37,527 nt of DNA from Bacillota bacterium (GCA_023394045.1 JAEXBN010000053.1:1-37527); one strand, 5' to 3'. Positions 9,491 through 17,227 are shown, counted from the first letter of the stretch. Notes: generated by a model not told the origin, from the letters alone. Program-made: numbers and translations.

Positions 9491-10255
9491 TTACAGCGCT
9501 GGATCCCCCGGCACAAGTTCCGGTAAAATCTCCGCAATGTTGCCATGAATCACCAAATCGGCCTCTCCGTCTGCCGGAGTCGGATCGCGATTGATCAAAA
9601 TCAACCGATGGCCTCGATAATCGCTCAGAAGCCCCGCCGCTGGATAAACGACCAAAGAAGTCCCCCCAACAATCACCGTATCCGCCTGGTCCATCGCTTG
9701 CATGGCCTTCCGAAAGACCTGCTCGTTCAGCCCTTCTCCGTACAGCACGACATCCGGACGCATCAGCTTTCCGCAAACCGGACAGACCATCCGCCCTTCA
9801 CCCTTCAGAAATTCTTCTGCCGACATCCGATAGCCGCACGTCGGACAATAAATGTCGGACATATTGCCATGCACTTCCAGCACATTCCGGCTGCCAGCGC
9901 GCTGATGAAGACCATCAATGTTCTGTGTGATGACCGCCGCCAGATGCCCCTGCTCTTCCAGCTTCGCCAATGCAAGGTGTGCTCCGCTCGGCTTCACCTG
10001 ATAGCTGCGAATACAGGCTCTGGTAAACTCCGCAAATCCATCCGGATCTTCAACGGAAAACTCATGGCTGAAATAGTATTCCGGCGCGTGCGCCATGCCC
10101 TTCATCGTATGATACAGTCCATTTTCTGAACGAAAATCCGGAATTCCGGAGGCCGTTGAGACCCCCGCCCCGCCAAAAAACACTAGGTGATCGGACTCCT
10201 GAACCCACTGTTTGGCCTGTTCCAGCGCCTCCGCATCAGACTGCATCCGTTTCAT
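9491..10255 (-). CDS. NAD-dependent protein deacylase (sirtuin, Sir2/CobB family)
   Basis: 254 residues. It removes acyl groups from lysine side chains with NAD+, giving nicotinamide and O-acyl-ADP-ribose. Visible signatures are GAGVSTASGIPDFR near residues 29-42, TQNIDGLHQRAG from residue 110, the catalytic His129 (LEVHGN), a four-Cys zinc site (Cys137, Cys140, Cys158, Cys161), GTSLVVYPAA and LINRDPT. The ATG at 10255 has GAGG 5 nt upstream. It lies between a Nudix gene (18 nt upstream) and dnaE (under 10 nt downstream), so it is translated from the same message as the polymerase and glycolytic genes. Known bacterial sirtuin targets include central-metabolism enzymes; a link to neighbours here is inference. 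The window offers no matching lysine acetyltransferase. Confidence 0.95.
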   Translation of the reverse strand: MKRMQSDAEALEQAKQWVQESDHLVFFGGAGVSTASGIPDFRSENGLYHTMKGMAHAPEYYFSHEFSVEDPDGFAEFTRACIRSYQVKPSGAHLALAKLEEQGHLAAVITQNIDGLHQRAGSRNVLEVHGNMSDIYCPTCGYRMSAEEFLKGEGRMVCPVCGKLMRPDVVLYGEGLNEQVFRKAMQAMDQADTVIVGGTSLVVYPAAGLLSDYRGHRLILINRDPTPADGEADLVIHGNIAEILPELVPGDPAL

Positions 10256-10273
10256 TGCCGCCTCTTTCCCGTT

Positions 10274-10801
10274 TCATTTCACTGCCTTAGAGCGTGTTGC
10301 GCGCCCGTCAGATTCCAGCTGGCTGCCGTCGGATGAGGTAAACACCACCCGACCCTTTTTCCCATCCTGAATCCAAATCCGAACCTCACAGGCTTTTCCT
10401 TCGTAGATGCGCAGCATTTCATCCATGGAGTCGCTCTTGGGCTGCATCTCCAAGAAATCGCGAAACGGAATCCAACGGAGCCCGCCCTCCCTGCTGGGCA
10501 CCACCTCCCCGGAAAACGAGGTACAGGTATAAAGAAAGCCAACCTGCCGCAAACCGCTTTCTTCATGAATCCAATGCACAAACCCCACAAGAGTGAGATC
10601 AATCAGATGCAAGCCCGTTTCTTCCCAGGCTTCCCGCCGCATCGCTTCATCGAAACTTTCGCTAGGCTCCACTTTTCCGCCCGGAAAAGTCAATCCTTCC
10701 CACCCTTCTTTCTTCACTTTGTCCAGAACGAGGACGCATCCGTCTTTTCGGCGAATCATCACCATGTTGAGCAACTGAACGTCTTCTTTCAGCTGAACCA
10801 T
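10274..10801 (-). CDS. Nudix hydrolase (MutT/8-oxo-dGTP-diphosphatase-like)
   Basis: 175 residues. The Nudix box is complete: Gly42, Glu48, Arg56-Glu57, Glu60-Glu61 and Gly63 match Gx5Ex7REUxEExGU. These enzymes hydrolyse a nucleoside diphosphate linked to another moiety. The short sequence, with no extra domain, and the FPGGK entry resemble the MutT/YtkD group that cleans oxidised nucleotides, but the substrate cannot be fixed from sequence. The ATG at 10801 is chosen for its GGAGG 5 nt upstream; the frame continues upstream into pgi without support. It starts 28 nt after the pgi stop and precedes the sirtuin. The position just ahead of dnaE fits nucleotide-pool sanitation for replication. 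The last 40 residues are polar and of unknown role. Confidence 0.9.
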   Translation of the reverse strand: MVQLKEDVQLLNMVMIRRKDGCVLVLDKVKKEGWEGLTFPGGKVEPSESFDEAMRREAWEETGLHLIDLTLVGFVHWIHEESGLRQVGFLYTCTSFSGEVVPSREGGLRWIPFRDFLEMQPKSDSMDEMLRIYEGKACEVRIWIQDGKKGRVVFTSSDGSQLESDGRATRSKAVK

Positions 10802-10829
10802 CCGCCCCTCCGTTTCCGGTTTCCTTGTC

Positions 10830-12110
10830 TCAGTTCTTGTATCCGGGTTTGCCCAAAAGCTTAAACATATTGGCCTTATAAAATTCAACCCCTGGCTGAT
10901 CAAATGGATTGACCTCGATGCCATATCCCGTGATTCCGATGGTGACTTCAAAGAAATAAATCAAGCTGCCGAGATCATAGGCCGACAGATCCGAGAGATG
11001 CAGCAATACGTTCGGCACGCCGCCGTCGACATGCGCTGCCATCGTCCCCTTCATCGCCTGCTCATTCACATAGTGGACTTGTTTTCCTTCCAGATAATTC
11101 AGCCCGTCCAGATTGAGGGCATCACCAGGCACTGTAAGATCCACGTCTTCATGATCGATCCAGAGCACCAGCTCAAAATGGTTATGCGGTCCTTGCTGAA
11201 TCCACTGACCAATCGAATGCAGATCTGTCGTATTCCCGACAGCAGCCGGGAACAGAGCCAGCTCATTCTTCCCTTCCGATTCGCCCACCAGCTGTTTCCA
11301 CCACTCCTGCATATAATGCAGCTTCGGCTCATAAGCCACAAAAATTTCAATCGTTTTTTTCTTTTCAATCATCGCCAGGCGCGTGGCGGCATATTGCATG
11401 GACGGATTTTGTTCAAAGTCGCGTTTCAACGCCACTTCGCGCATCTCCTGCGCGCCCTGCATCAACGCTTCAATATCGATTCCCGCTGCCGCAATCGGTA
11501 AAAGCCCCACCGCGGTGAGCACCGTAAAGCGTCCGCCCACATCGTCCGGTACCACAAATTCCTCATAGCCTTCATCATCAGCCAGCTTTTTCAACGCGCC
11601 GCGCTTCCGATCCGTCGTCGCAAAAATCCACTTTCGCGCTTCTTCCACGCCTTCCTGCTTCTCCAGCAAGGCGCGGAAATAACGAAATGCAATGGCTGGC
11701 TCCGTCGTCGTGCCAGATTTTGAAATCACATTAATAGCAAATTTTTTCCCTTGCAGATGGTCTAACAGTTCCGCCGTCTCTTTGGCGCTGATGTGATTCC
11801 CAGCGAAAAACACTTCGGTCCCTTTTCGGTCATAGGTCGGACTGAGCGCCTCAATCACCGCGCGCGCACCAAGGTACGACCCGCCAATGCCAATGACGAC
11901 GAGAGCATCCCGTTCGGCACGGATCCGCTCAGCCGCCTTCTGAATGCGCACGAACTCTTCTTTGTCGTAATCGACCGGAAGATCCACCCATCCGAGAAAA
12001 TCATTCCCGGCTCCTTCCCGATTCATCAGAACATCAAAGGCCTTCAGTGTTTTTTCCCTCTGTGCATTAAGCTCGTTCTCTGTGATTGCCTGGGTCAAAT
12101 CAAGTTTCAT
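10830..12110 (-). CDS. pgi: Glucose-6-phosphate isomerase
   Basis: 426 residues, a little shorter than the 449-residue Bacillus form. It interconverts glucose-6-phosphate and fructose-6-phosphate, feeding the PfkA encoded downstream. Signature regions are GIGGSYLGARA, SKSGTTTEPA, SEGKNELALFP, TDLHSIGQWIQQG and the C-terminal NPFDQPGVEFYK that carries the catalytic Lys. The ATG at 12110 overlaps the stop of the phosphatase gene as ATGA, and AGGAGG lies inside that gene's last codons. Translation of pgi is thus probably coupled to the phosphatase. Pgi fused into a transcript with a signalling phosphatase is not an arrangement I recognise. Confidence 0.97.
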   Translation of the reverse strand: MKLDLTQAITENELNAQREKTLKAFDVLMNREGAGNDFLGWVDLPVDYDKEEFVRIQKAAERIRAERDALVVIGIGGSYLGARAVIEALSPTYDRKGTEVFFAGNHISAKETAELLDHLQGKKFAINVISKSGTTTEPAIAFRYFRALLEKQEGVEEARKWIFATTDRKRGALKKLADDEGYEEFVVPDDVGGRFTVLTAVGLLPIAAAGIDIEALMQGAQEMREVALKRDFEQNPSMQYAATRLAMIEKKKTIEIFVAYEPKLHYMQEWWKQLVGESEGKNELALFPAAVGNTTDLHSIGQWIQQGPHNHFELVLWIDHEDVDLTVPGDALNLDGLNYLEGKQVHYVNEQAMKGTMAAHVDGGVPNVLLHLSDLSAYDLGSLIYFFEVTIGITGYGIEVNPFDQPGVEFYKANMFKLLGKPGYKN

Positions 12111-13207
12111 GACATTTTCCTCCTGTTTTCAATATAAACCAATGCGACATCATCTTTTAGCGACTGAACGGTATATTGCCGCAGATCGTCGATAATATAA
12201 GGCAACGCGCTGCCCTTGGTCGTTCGCAGCAGCCGTTTCAAGTTCTCCTCGCCATATTCTTCGCCAGCAGCATTTTGTGTCTCCACCGCTCCATCCGTAA
12301 AAAAGAGATAGCGCTCCCCTTCGCGGAGATCCCGCGTGTACTGCTTATACGTATAGGCATCCTGGCGAGCCGTCATCAGACGGCCGGATGCGGCAAGCTC
12401 CTCCACTGTCCCATTGAGCTCCACCAGCGGGAGACAATTATGTCCCGCGTTGGCATAAGCCAGCGTATGCTCCACCGTATCAAACAGCGCATAAAACAGG
12501 GAAAAATACTGGCTATCATCCATCCGAATTTCCCGAAAATGCTGTCTCAGCACCCCCAGCACGGTCGCCGGCTCCCGAATTTTATCCACCTCAAGAATGT
12601 TGCGCATCGTCTGTCGAATAAACATCGTCAGAATTGATGCCGAAACTCCATGCCCGACGACATCGGAAATATAAAATCCAAGCCGTCCCTGCCCAAGCGG
12701 AACAAAATCGAAGAAATCCCCCGAGAGTTCTTCGGTCGGCTGGTAGGTGAAATCAAAGATCAGCGGCCCATATCCGGTCAGGCGGGGCAGCATCTTCGTC
12801 TGAATCGACTGCGCCAGCGCCAATTCCTCATGCATCTTCTGGTTATTTCGCAAAAGCTGCAGGGTAATATTGTTCGATATCGTGGTATCGCGAAAGACTT
12901 GAATCACGGCAGAAACTTCGCCATCTTCAAAAATCGGTGAACTTTTCAACGCGAAGACATGCCCCGCCACGCAGAGCTCCGTCGTGGTTACGGTTTTGTC
13001 CGTAAAGGCATCCGCAACCGTTGCAATCGGAAAGACTTCCTCGCCATCCGCCTCCACCTGATTGAATCGTTTTAATGCATCATTGGCAAATCGCACCTTC
13101 CTCTGGCTGTCCACCACGCGCACATAATCGTCCATCGCATTGAAGAGACTCAACTCAGCGGAAGAATCCGACAAATGTTTCAGCAATATGGAATCGTTGA
13201 GTGTCAT
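12107..13207 (-). CDS. PAS-domain PP2C serine phosphatase (RsbU/SpoIIE-like)
   Basis: 366 residues. The N-terminal third (about 20-120) resembles a PAS sensor fold (YVRVVDSQRKVRFANDAL, then SSPIFEDGEV), followed by a short helical linker (about 125-145, QLLRNNQKMHEELALAQSIQ). The C-terminal PPM phosphatase domain shows metal-site motifs SGDFFDF, DVVGHGVSASI, YANAGHN, FFTDGAVE and DDVALV. Such proteins dephosphorylate anti-anti-sigma factors (STAS proteins) in partner-switching pathways in response to a PAS signal. No anti-sigma kinase or STAS gene is nearby, so the target is unknown. The ATG at 13207 has GGAGG 5 nt upstream; a longer TTG start would consume that site. The stop overlaps the pgi start (ATGA). 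It heads the sugar-sirtuin-dnaE train. Confidence 0.9.
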   Translation of the reverse strand: MTLNDSILLKHLSDSSAELSLFNAMDDYVRVVDSQRKVRFANDALKRFNQVEADGEEVFPIATVADAFTDKTVTTTELCVAGHVFALKSSPIFEDGEVSAVIQVFRDTTISNNITLQLLRNNQKMHEELALAQSIQTKMLPRLTGYGPLIFDFTYQPTEELSGDFFDFVPLGQGRLGFYISDVVGHGVSASILTMFIRQTMRNILEVDKIREPATVLGVLRQHFREIRMDDSQYFSLFYALFDTVEHTLAYANAGHNCLPLVELNGTVEELAASGRLMTARQDAYTYKQYTRDLREGERYLFFTDGAVETQNAAGEEYGEENLKRLLRTTKGSALPYIIDDLRQYTVQSLKDDVALVYIENRRKMS

Positions 13208-13222
13208 GCTCACCTCCAACGT

Positions 13223-13235
13223 TCATCTTAACATA
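13223..13235 (-). promoter_or_regulatory. Extended -10-like element before the phosphatase gene
   Basis: Minus strand reads TATGTTAAGATGA, with TG-T-TAAGAT as a possible extended -10, only 16-28 nt before the ATG. The same 13 bases stand at the same distance before ispD (31189-31201). No good -35 is visible. A transcript from here would start almost at the ribosome binding site. Confidence 0.35.
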
Positions 13236-13239
13236 CTGC

Positions 13240-14382
13240 TTATTCAGACGTTTGAAAACGGTGTGGATTCAAACCGAGAAATTGGTAAAATGTCGTTTCC
13301 TCCCCGCCATTAAACAGCTTTCTCCGACGCGAGGCCGTCCGTCCCGCCATTTTTTCAAACGCTGGAAAAGACGTGATCACATAGACCGACCAGGTTCGAA
13401 GGCTTAAGAACTGTTGCGCAAAATCATCCATGAGCGATTCGATCCCCTCTTCTGGCGACAGCCGTTTTCCGTACGGCGGATTCGTAATGAGGACGCCAAA
13501 ATTTTCCGGAAATCGCACCTTGCGCATATCCGTCGTGACGAACCGGATCAGATCGCCAACACCGGCTTCTTCTGCATTCTGCCGCGCCATGCGAATCACC
13601 GACGGATCCACATCAAACCCCGTCATCTCACAATCCGCATCCAATTTGATCCCCGCCATTGCCTCACGGCGCAAAGCCCGAAACTGCTCATCACTCATCT
13701 AGGGCCAGGACTGAAACAAAAAAGAACGGTCAATTCCCGGCGGAATGTGCCTCGCCCGACGCGCGGCTTCAATCAATAGGGTCCCCGATCCGCAAAATAC
13801 ATCAGCCAGCGGGCGCGACGCATTCCACACGCTTAAATCCACCAGCGCCGCAGCCAGAGTCTCTTTAATTGGCGCTTCTCCTTTATTGACGCGATACCCC
13901 CTCTTAAATAAACCCTCTCCCGTCGTATCCAGACAAATCACGCATTGATCTTTATGGATCCGCACATCCACAGGAAATAAGGCGCCGGATTCAGAAAAAC
14001 GGCTCTCATGATATTTCTTCTGTAATCGAGTCACGATGGCCTTCTTAACAATTTTCTGCACGTCCGACGGCGAAGCCAAACGGGAACGCACGCACTTCGC
14101 GCGTACAGGAAAGCAGGCATCCCTAGGCAGCCACTCCGTCCAAGGCAGATGGGCCACACCATCAAACAGCTCGTCAAATGAGGCCGCTTGAAATCGCCCC
14201 AGCTCCAACAAAATACGGTCTGCGCTGGCCAGATACAAATTGGCCTTCATGATCTCTTCCGAACCACCCGGAAAAAGCACATGCCCATCCTCGATTCGAC
14301 ACGGCTCCAAACCGATGGATTCACACTGCCGCCGGACGACCGCTTCCAGTCCAAATGCTGCTGTTGCCTGTATTGTTTCCAT
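13240..14382 (-). pseudogene. THUMP-domain class I SAM-dependent RNA methyltransferase (RlmL/YpsC family), interrupted by an in-frame TAG
   Basis: Read through, the frame gives 380 residues, the usual size of the Firmicute YpsC family, which methylates a guanine of 23S rRNA at N2. The N-terminal half (residues 1-227) holds the THUMP region and SAM motif I DVFCGSG (194-200). Codon 228 is TAG (13699-13701), straight after the conserved Trp-Pro. The same frame then continues with the rest of the Rossmann fold, the catalytic NPPY (301-304) and the typical RKLFNG ending. Neither half has all catalytic parts, and the second half lacks a ribosome binding site at its first ATG. The start ATG at 14382 follows AAGGGGG. 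TAG is used as a normal stop here by nusG, fumC and the transglycosylase gene, so recoding is unlikely. A nonsense mutation or a base error in the sequence is the simple reading. It starts divergently from feoA. Confidence 0.88.
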
Positions 14383-14504
14383 GCCTGCCCCCTTTTTATG
14401 TATTTTGCCACATCCCAGTCCGTTTCGACCAGCCTTTTCGCCCAAGCCTCCCAGAGCGCGCTTCCTAAAGATGACCTTGCGGCTAAAAATATTTCACAAA
14501 ACAT

Positions 14505-14533
14505 TTGACGAATGAACAAAAACGCCATATACT
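14505..14533 (+). promoter_or_regulatory. feoA promoter
   Basis: -35 TTGACG (5 of 6), 17-nt spacer, -10 TATACT (5 of 6), pointing to feoA. The start would be near 14540, about 85 nt before the feoA ATG and on top of the palindrome at 14541-14556. Confidence 0.75.
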
Positions 14534-14540
14534 TCTTTTG

Positions 14541-14556
14541 GTTAGTCATTGCTAAC
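14541..14556. promoter_or_regulatory. Palindrome at the feoA transcription start, candidate metal-repressor operator
   Basis: GTTAG-N6-CTAAC sits where the feoA transcript should begin, a classic repressor position. The half-site GTTAG resembles the TTAGGTTAG halves of DtxR/IdeR iron boxes, although the spacing differs from the canonical one. Which repressor binds is not known. Confidence 0.45.
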
Positions 14557-14624
14557 GACGTGGCTTCCGTTTCCTGATGTGAAGCGGAGCCGCTATAGCA
14601 GTCATTCAATTGAAAGGAGGAAGC

Positions 14625-14861
14625 ATGCAGCTTTCAGAAAGCGCCGTCGGCACGGCTTATGTCATTCAAGAAATCGTCGGCCGTGAAAAAATACAAAATC
14701 AGTTGATGAATATGGGGCTTGTCCCCGGAACGGTCGTACACGTGATCAGCCGTCTGCGCGGCAATCTGATCCTGACCGTCAAAACCTCCCGTTTAGGCTT
14801 AAGCAATGAGCTGGCCGAGCGGATTATTGTGGAACAGGAGGCTCCAGTATGCATGGACTGA
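14625..14861 (+). CDS. feoA: FeoA-family ferrous iron transport accessory protein
   Basis: 78 residues with the SH3-like FeoA fold (LMNMGLVPGTVVHVISR, then GNLILTVKTSRLGLSNELAERIIV). FeoA proteins assist the FeoB Fe2+ transporter at the membrane. The ATG at 14625 has AAAGGAGG 4-5 nt upstream. The gene overlaps the next small membrane gene by 13 nt, so the two are coupled. No feoB follows, which is unusual because feoA normally precedes feoB. A strong promoter and a palindromic operator candidate lie upstream. FeoA domains also occur as tails of DtxR regulators, but none is attached here. Confidence 0.9.
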   Translation: MQLSESAVGTAYVIQEIVGREKIQNQLMNMGLVPGTVVHVISRLRGNLILTVKTSRLGLSNELAERIIVEQEAPVCMD

Positions 14862-15103
14862 TGGCACATTTGTCGGATGTGTTCATCGTCCTTCTCATCG
14901 TCGGCATTGTCCTCTGGATTATTCGCGGTTTTCTCCGCCGCCGGCAGGGGCTGAGTTCTGGTGGGTGCGCAGGATGTTCCAGTTCGGCTTCCTCTCAAGG
15001 CTGTGCTGGCTGCCTTCATGCTGCGCAAGTACGTGCAAAGGAGCGTACCCATGCCTCTTTAAGATCTTCCAGCTCTCACTGTTCCGCTTGTCACCATCGC
15101 TGA
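14849..15103 (+). CDS. Small Cys-rich membrane protein, FeoB-associated type
   Basis: 84 residues. A single membrane helix (about residues 11-27, VFIVLLIVGIVLWIIRGF) is followed by an RRR positive patch and a soluble tail with paired cysteines CAGC, CAGC and CSAC. This matches the layout of FeoB-associated Cys-rich membrane proteins (usually 50-60 residues), here with an extra Ser/His-rich tail. The pairs could bind iron or take part in redox chemistry; no function is proven for the family. AGGAGG lies 7 nt before the ATG, inside the end of feoA. The last codons fall within the left arm of a 15-bp inverted repeat (15090-15104), so the tail may be shaped by that repeat. Confidence 0.7.
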   Translation: MHGLMAHLSDVFIVLLIVGIVLWIIRGFLRRRQGLSSGGCAGCSSSASSQGCAGCLHAAQVRAKERTHASLRSSSSHCSACHHR

Positions 15104-15167
15104 TCGCCTGGAAACCTCCTTTTCTTTTCGCTTCGTATTTGTGCAAATGTTAATCAGCGATGGTGAC
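15090..15167. repeat. 15-bp perfect inverted repeat with 48-nt spacer
   Basis: GTCACCATCGCTGAT at 15090-15104 is exactly complementary to ATCAGCGATGGTGAC at 15153-15167. The left arm covers the end and stop of the Cys-rich membrane gene. There is no T-run after the right arm, so it is not a standard terminator. The region between 15104 and 15232 otherwise shows no gene. Confidence 0.75.
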
Positions 15168-15232
15168 GACGCTCGTTCCGCATGGAGTGAACCATGAATG
15201 GAACAAAGTTCAATGGACCTCCATCGATCCAA

Positions 15233-15279
15233 CAAACAAAGAAAGAACCCAGCGAAATGCCGGGTTCTTTCTTTGTTTG
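15233..15279. terminator. Terminator-like hairpin between the feo genes and etfA
   Basis: An 18-bp perfect stem (15233-15250 with 15262-15279), loop 11 nt, with a purine-rich 5' arm and T-rich 3' arm on both strands. It lies between the convergent feo pair and etfA and could stop transcription from either side. The 123 nt from here to etfA hold nothing recognisable. Confidence 0.7.
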
Positions 15280-15402
15280 GGGCTATTTTGCAACAGCCTC
15301 TCTTACAGCAGATCCACGGACGAGCACCCGCCTTCCCCTATCCCATCAAGGGAAAAGAAGGCGCTCCATCCATCATCTGCGCCGTTCATTCATTTTGATT
15401 CA

Positions 15403-16422
15403 TTACTGAGCCGCATTCTTCGCGCGATCCGCGCGAACTTTTTCCGTCAATTTCGGCACAATCTGGAACAGATCGCCGACGATGCCCACATCGGCAACGT
15501 TAAAGATCGGCGCGCTGGCATCCTTGTTGATGGCGATGATATAGTCGGATTCCTCCATACCAGCCAAATGCTGAATGGCGCCCGAAATACCGCAGGCCAC
15601 ATAGAGTGCCGGACGAACGGTTTTTCCCGTCTGACCCACCTGAATATCCTTCGGCGCCCAGCCCGCATCAACAGCCGCGCGGGAGCTGGAAACTTCTCCG
15701 CCAAGAGCCTGTGCCAGCTCTTCCAGAATCTTGAAGTTCTCCGGACCGCCCATTCCGCGGCCGCCGGAAACCAGGATCTTCGCATCCTGAATATCCACTT
15801 TTTCCTTCATCACTTTGACGACATCCTCGATATCGACAAAGCAGGAATTTTTGTCAATCGTGCCACTATACTTGACGATTTCGCCCTTGCGATTCTCATC
15901 CCGGATTTCTTTAACCATCACGCCCGGGCGAACCGTCGCCATCTGCGGACGGTAGTTGGAACAAAGAATCGTCGCCATCAGGTTTCCGCCGAATGCCGGA
16001 CGGGTCATGCGCAGCTCTTTGTTCTCCGCATCAATCTCCAGCTTTGTGCAGTCTGCTGTCAGACCCGTATGAATGCGACCAGCCAGACGCGGTCCCAAGT
16101 CGCGGCCAATCGCCGTCGCGCCAACCAGCAGCGCTTCCGGCTTCTCTTTTTCAACGATCTTAGCCATCACCTGAGTATACGGCTCCGTACGATAATACTT
16201 CAGCTCCGGATCATCCGCGACAATCACGCGATCTGCGCCGTATTCCACCAATGTTTTGGCCAGCTCATCCATCTGTTCACCCAGAAGAACCGTGGTAACG
16301 GTCGTGTCCAGATCTTTCGCCAACTCACGGCCTTTGCCGATCAACTCAAGCGAAACGTTCGTCAATTTGCCTTCGACCTGCTCTGCGAAGGTCATGACGC
16401 CTTTATATTCATTCAGTTCCAT
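15403..16422 (-). CDS. etfA: Electron transfer flavoprotein alpha subunit
   Basis: 339 residues. With EtfB it forms the flavoprotein that exchanges electrons with butyryl-CoA dehydrogenase. The N-terminal ETF domain runs to about residue 190. The C-terminal FAD-binding domain has SGGRGMGGPENF, SSRAAVDAGW, QVGQTGKTVRPALYVACGISGAIQH and NKDASAPIFNVADVGIVGDLF, all standard. The ATG at 16422 has AAGGAGG 6 nt upstream and follows etfB by 11 nt. It is the last gene of the bcd-etfB-etfA operon; a strong hairpin lies 124-170 nt downstream. In clostridial Bcd-Etf complexes the alpha-FAD receives the low-flow electrons and the beta-FAD bifurcates; the sequence fits that class. Confidence 0.96.
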   Translation of the reverse strand: MELNEYKGVMTFAEQVEGKLTNVSLELIGKGRELAKDLDTTVTTVLLGEQMDELAKTLVEYGADRVIVADDPELKYYRTEPYTQVMAKIVEKEKPEALLVGATAIGRDLGPRLAGRIHTGLTADCTKLEIDAENKELRMTRPAFGGNLMATILCSNYRPQMATVRPGVMVKEIRDENRKGEIVKYSGTIDKNSCFVDIEDVVKVMKEKVDIQDAKILVSGGRGMGGPENFKILEELAQALGGEVSSSRAAVDAGWAPKDIQVGQTGKTVRPALYVACGISGAIQHLAGMEESDYIIAINKDASAPIFNVADVGIVGDLFQIVPKLTEKVRADRAKNAAQ

Positions 16423-16433
16423 GTCCGGCCTCC

Positions 16434-17219
16434 TTAGAGTACGTATTTGTCATGCAGACGATCCATGATAAACTGCACGGATTCGTCCACGCCCTTTTCG
16501 ATCTTCATTCCCGGGGCCTTCACCGGCTTCGGGAACGACTTCGCGACGCGCGTCGGCGAACCCGCCAAGCCAATATTGGCATCATCCACGGGAACATCCG
16601 GACGACCCCAACGCGTAATCTCATAATTTTCGCAAGCATCAAAGATCGCGCCGGGGGTCATGTAGCGCGGTTTCACAGCTTCAGCCAACGCCGTCACCAA
16701 GCAGGGCATTTTCGCGCGAACCATGTGGTATCCATCATCATACTGGCGTTTGACCACCACGCTGTCTCCTTCCACATCGACGCTCGCTGCGTAAGAGACA
16801 TTCGGAATTCCAAGATGTTCCGCCATTTCCGGGCCAACCTGAGCCGTGTCGCCATCGATCGCCTGACGGCCGCAAACGATCAAATCATAATCCAGCTTGG
16901 TGATGGCGGCTGCAATCGTCGAGGAGGTCGCCCACGTATCCGCACCGCCGAATGCACGGTCGGTAATCAGGTACGCATCATCAGCGCCCATCGCAAGACC
17001 TTCACGCAGGATCTCTTCCGCTTGGGGCGGTCCCATCGAAACCACAGCAACGTGGGCATCCGGGGTCTTATCCTTGATTTCGAGTGCAAATTCCAGAGCA
17101 GCTTTATCATCCGGGTTCATGATCGACGGCACACCGTCGCGAATCAGCGTTCCCTTGACCGGATCGATACGAACTTCATTCGTATCCGGAACTTGTTTGA
17201 TGCAAACAACGATATTCAT
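16434..17219 (-). CDS. etfB: Electron transfer flavoprotein beta subunit, bifurcating type
   Basis: 261 residues. It begins MNIVVCIKQVPDTNEVRID, the usual EtfB start. The segment RQAIDGDTAQVGP near residue 120 is the conserved stretch seen in electron-bifurcating EtfB proteins, where a second FAD replaces AMP and NADH is the donor. Bifurcation would couple NADH oxidation to crotonyl-CoA reduction and ferredoxin reduction. The ATG follows GGAGG by 4 nt and lies 8 nt after bcd. Assignment as EtfB is firm; bifurcation is inferred from motif and partner. Confidence 0.96.
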   Translation of the reverse strand: MNIVVCIKQVPDTNEVRIDPVKGTLIRDGVPSIMNPDDKAALEFALEIKDKTPDAHVAVVSMGPPQAEEILREGLAMGADDAYLITDRAFGGADTWATSSTIAAAITKLDYDLIVCGRQAIDGDTAQVGPEMAEHLGIPNVSYAASVDVEGDSVVVKRQYDDGYHMVRAKMPCLVTALAEAVKPRYMTPGAIFDACENYEITRWGRPDVPVDDANIGLAGSPTRVAKSFPKPVKAPGMKIEKGVDESVQFIMDRLHDKYVL

Positions 17220-17227
17220 GATGCCTC

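Noticed and set aside
13699..13701. TAG read as pyrrolysine or a reassigned codon
   Set aside because: TAG ends nusG, fumC and the transglycosylase gene at their normal lengths, and no pyl gene is in the window. Kept only as a remote option in the finding.
15160..16437. 425-codon plus-strand open frame over etfA
   Set aside because: It is antisense to a complete etfA, crosses the strong hairpin at 15233-15279 and is rich in His/Arg/Asn, as expected from a reversed coding sequence.
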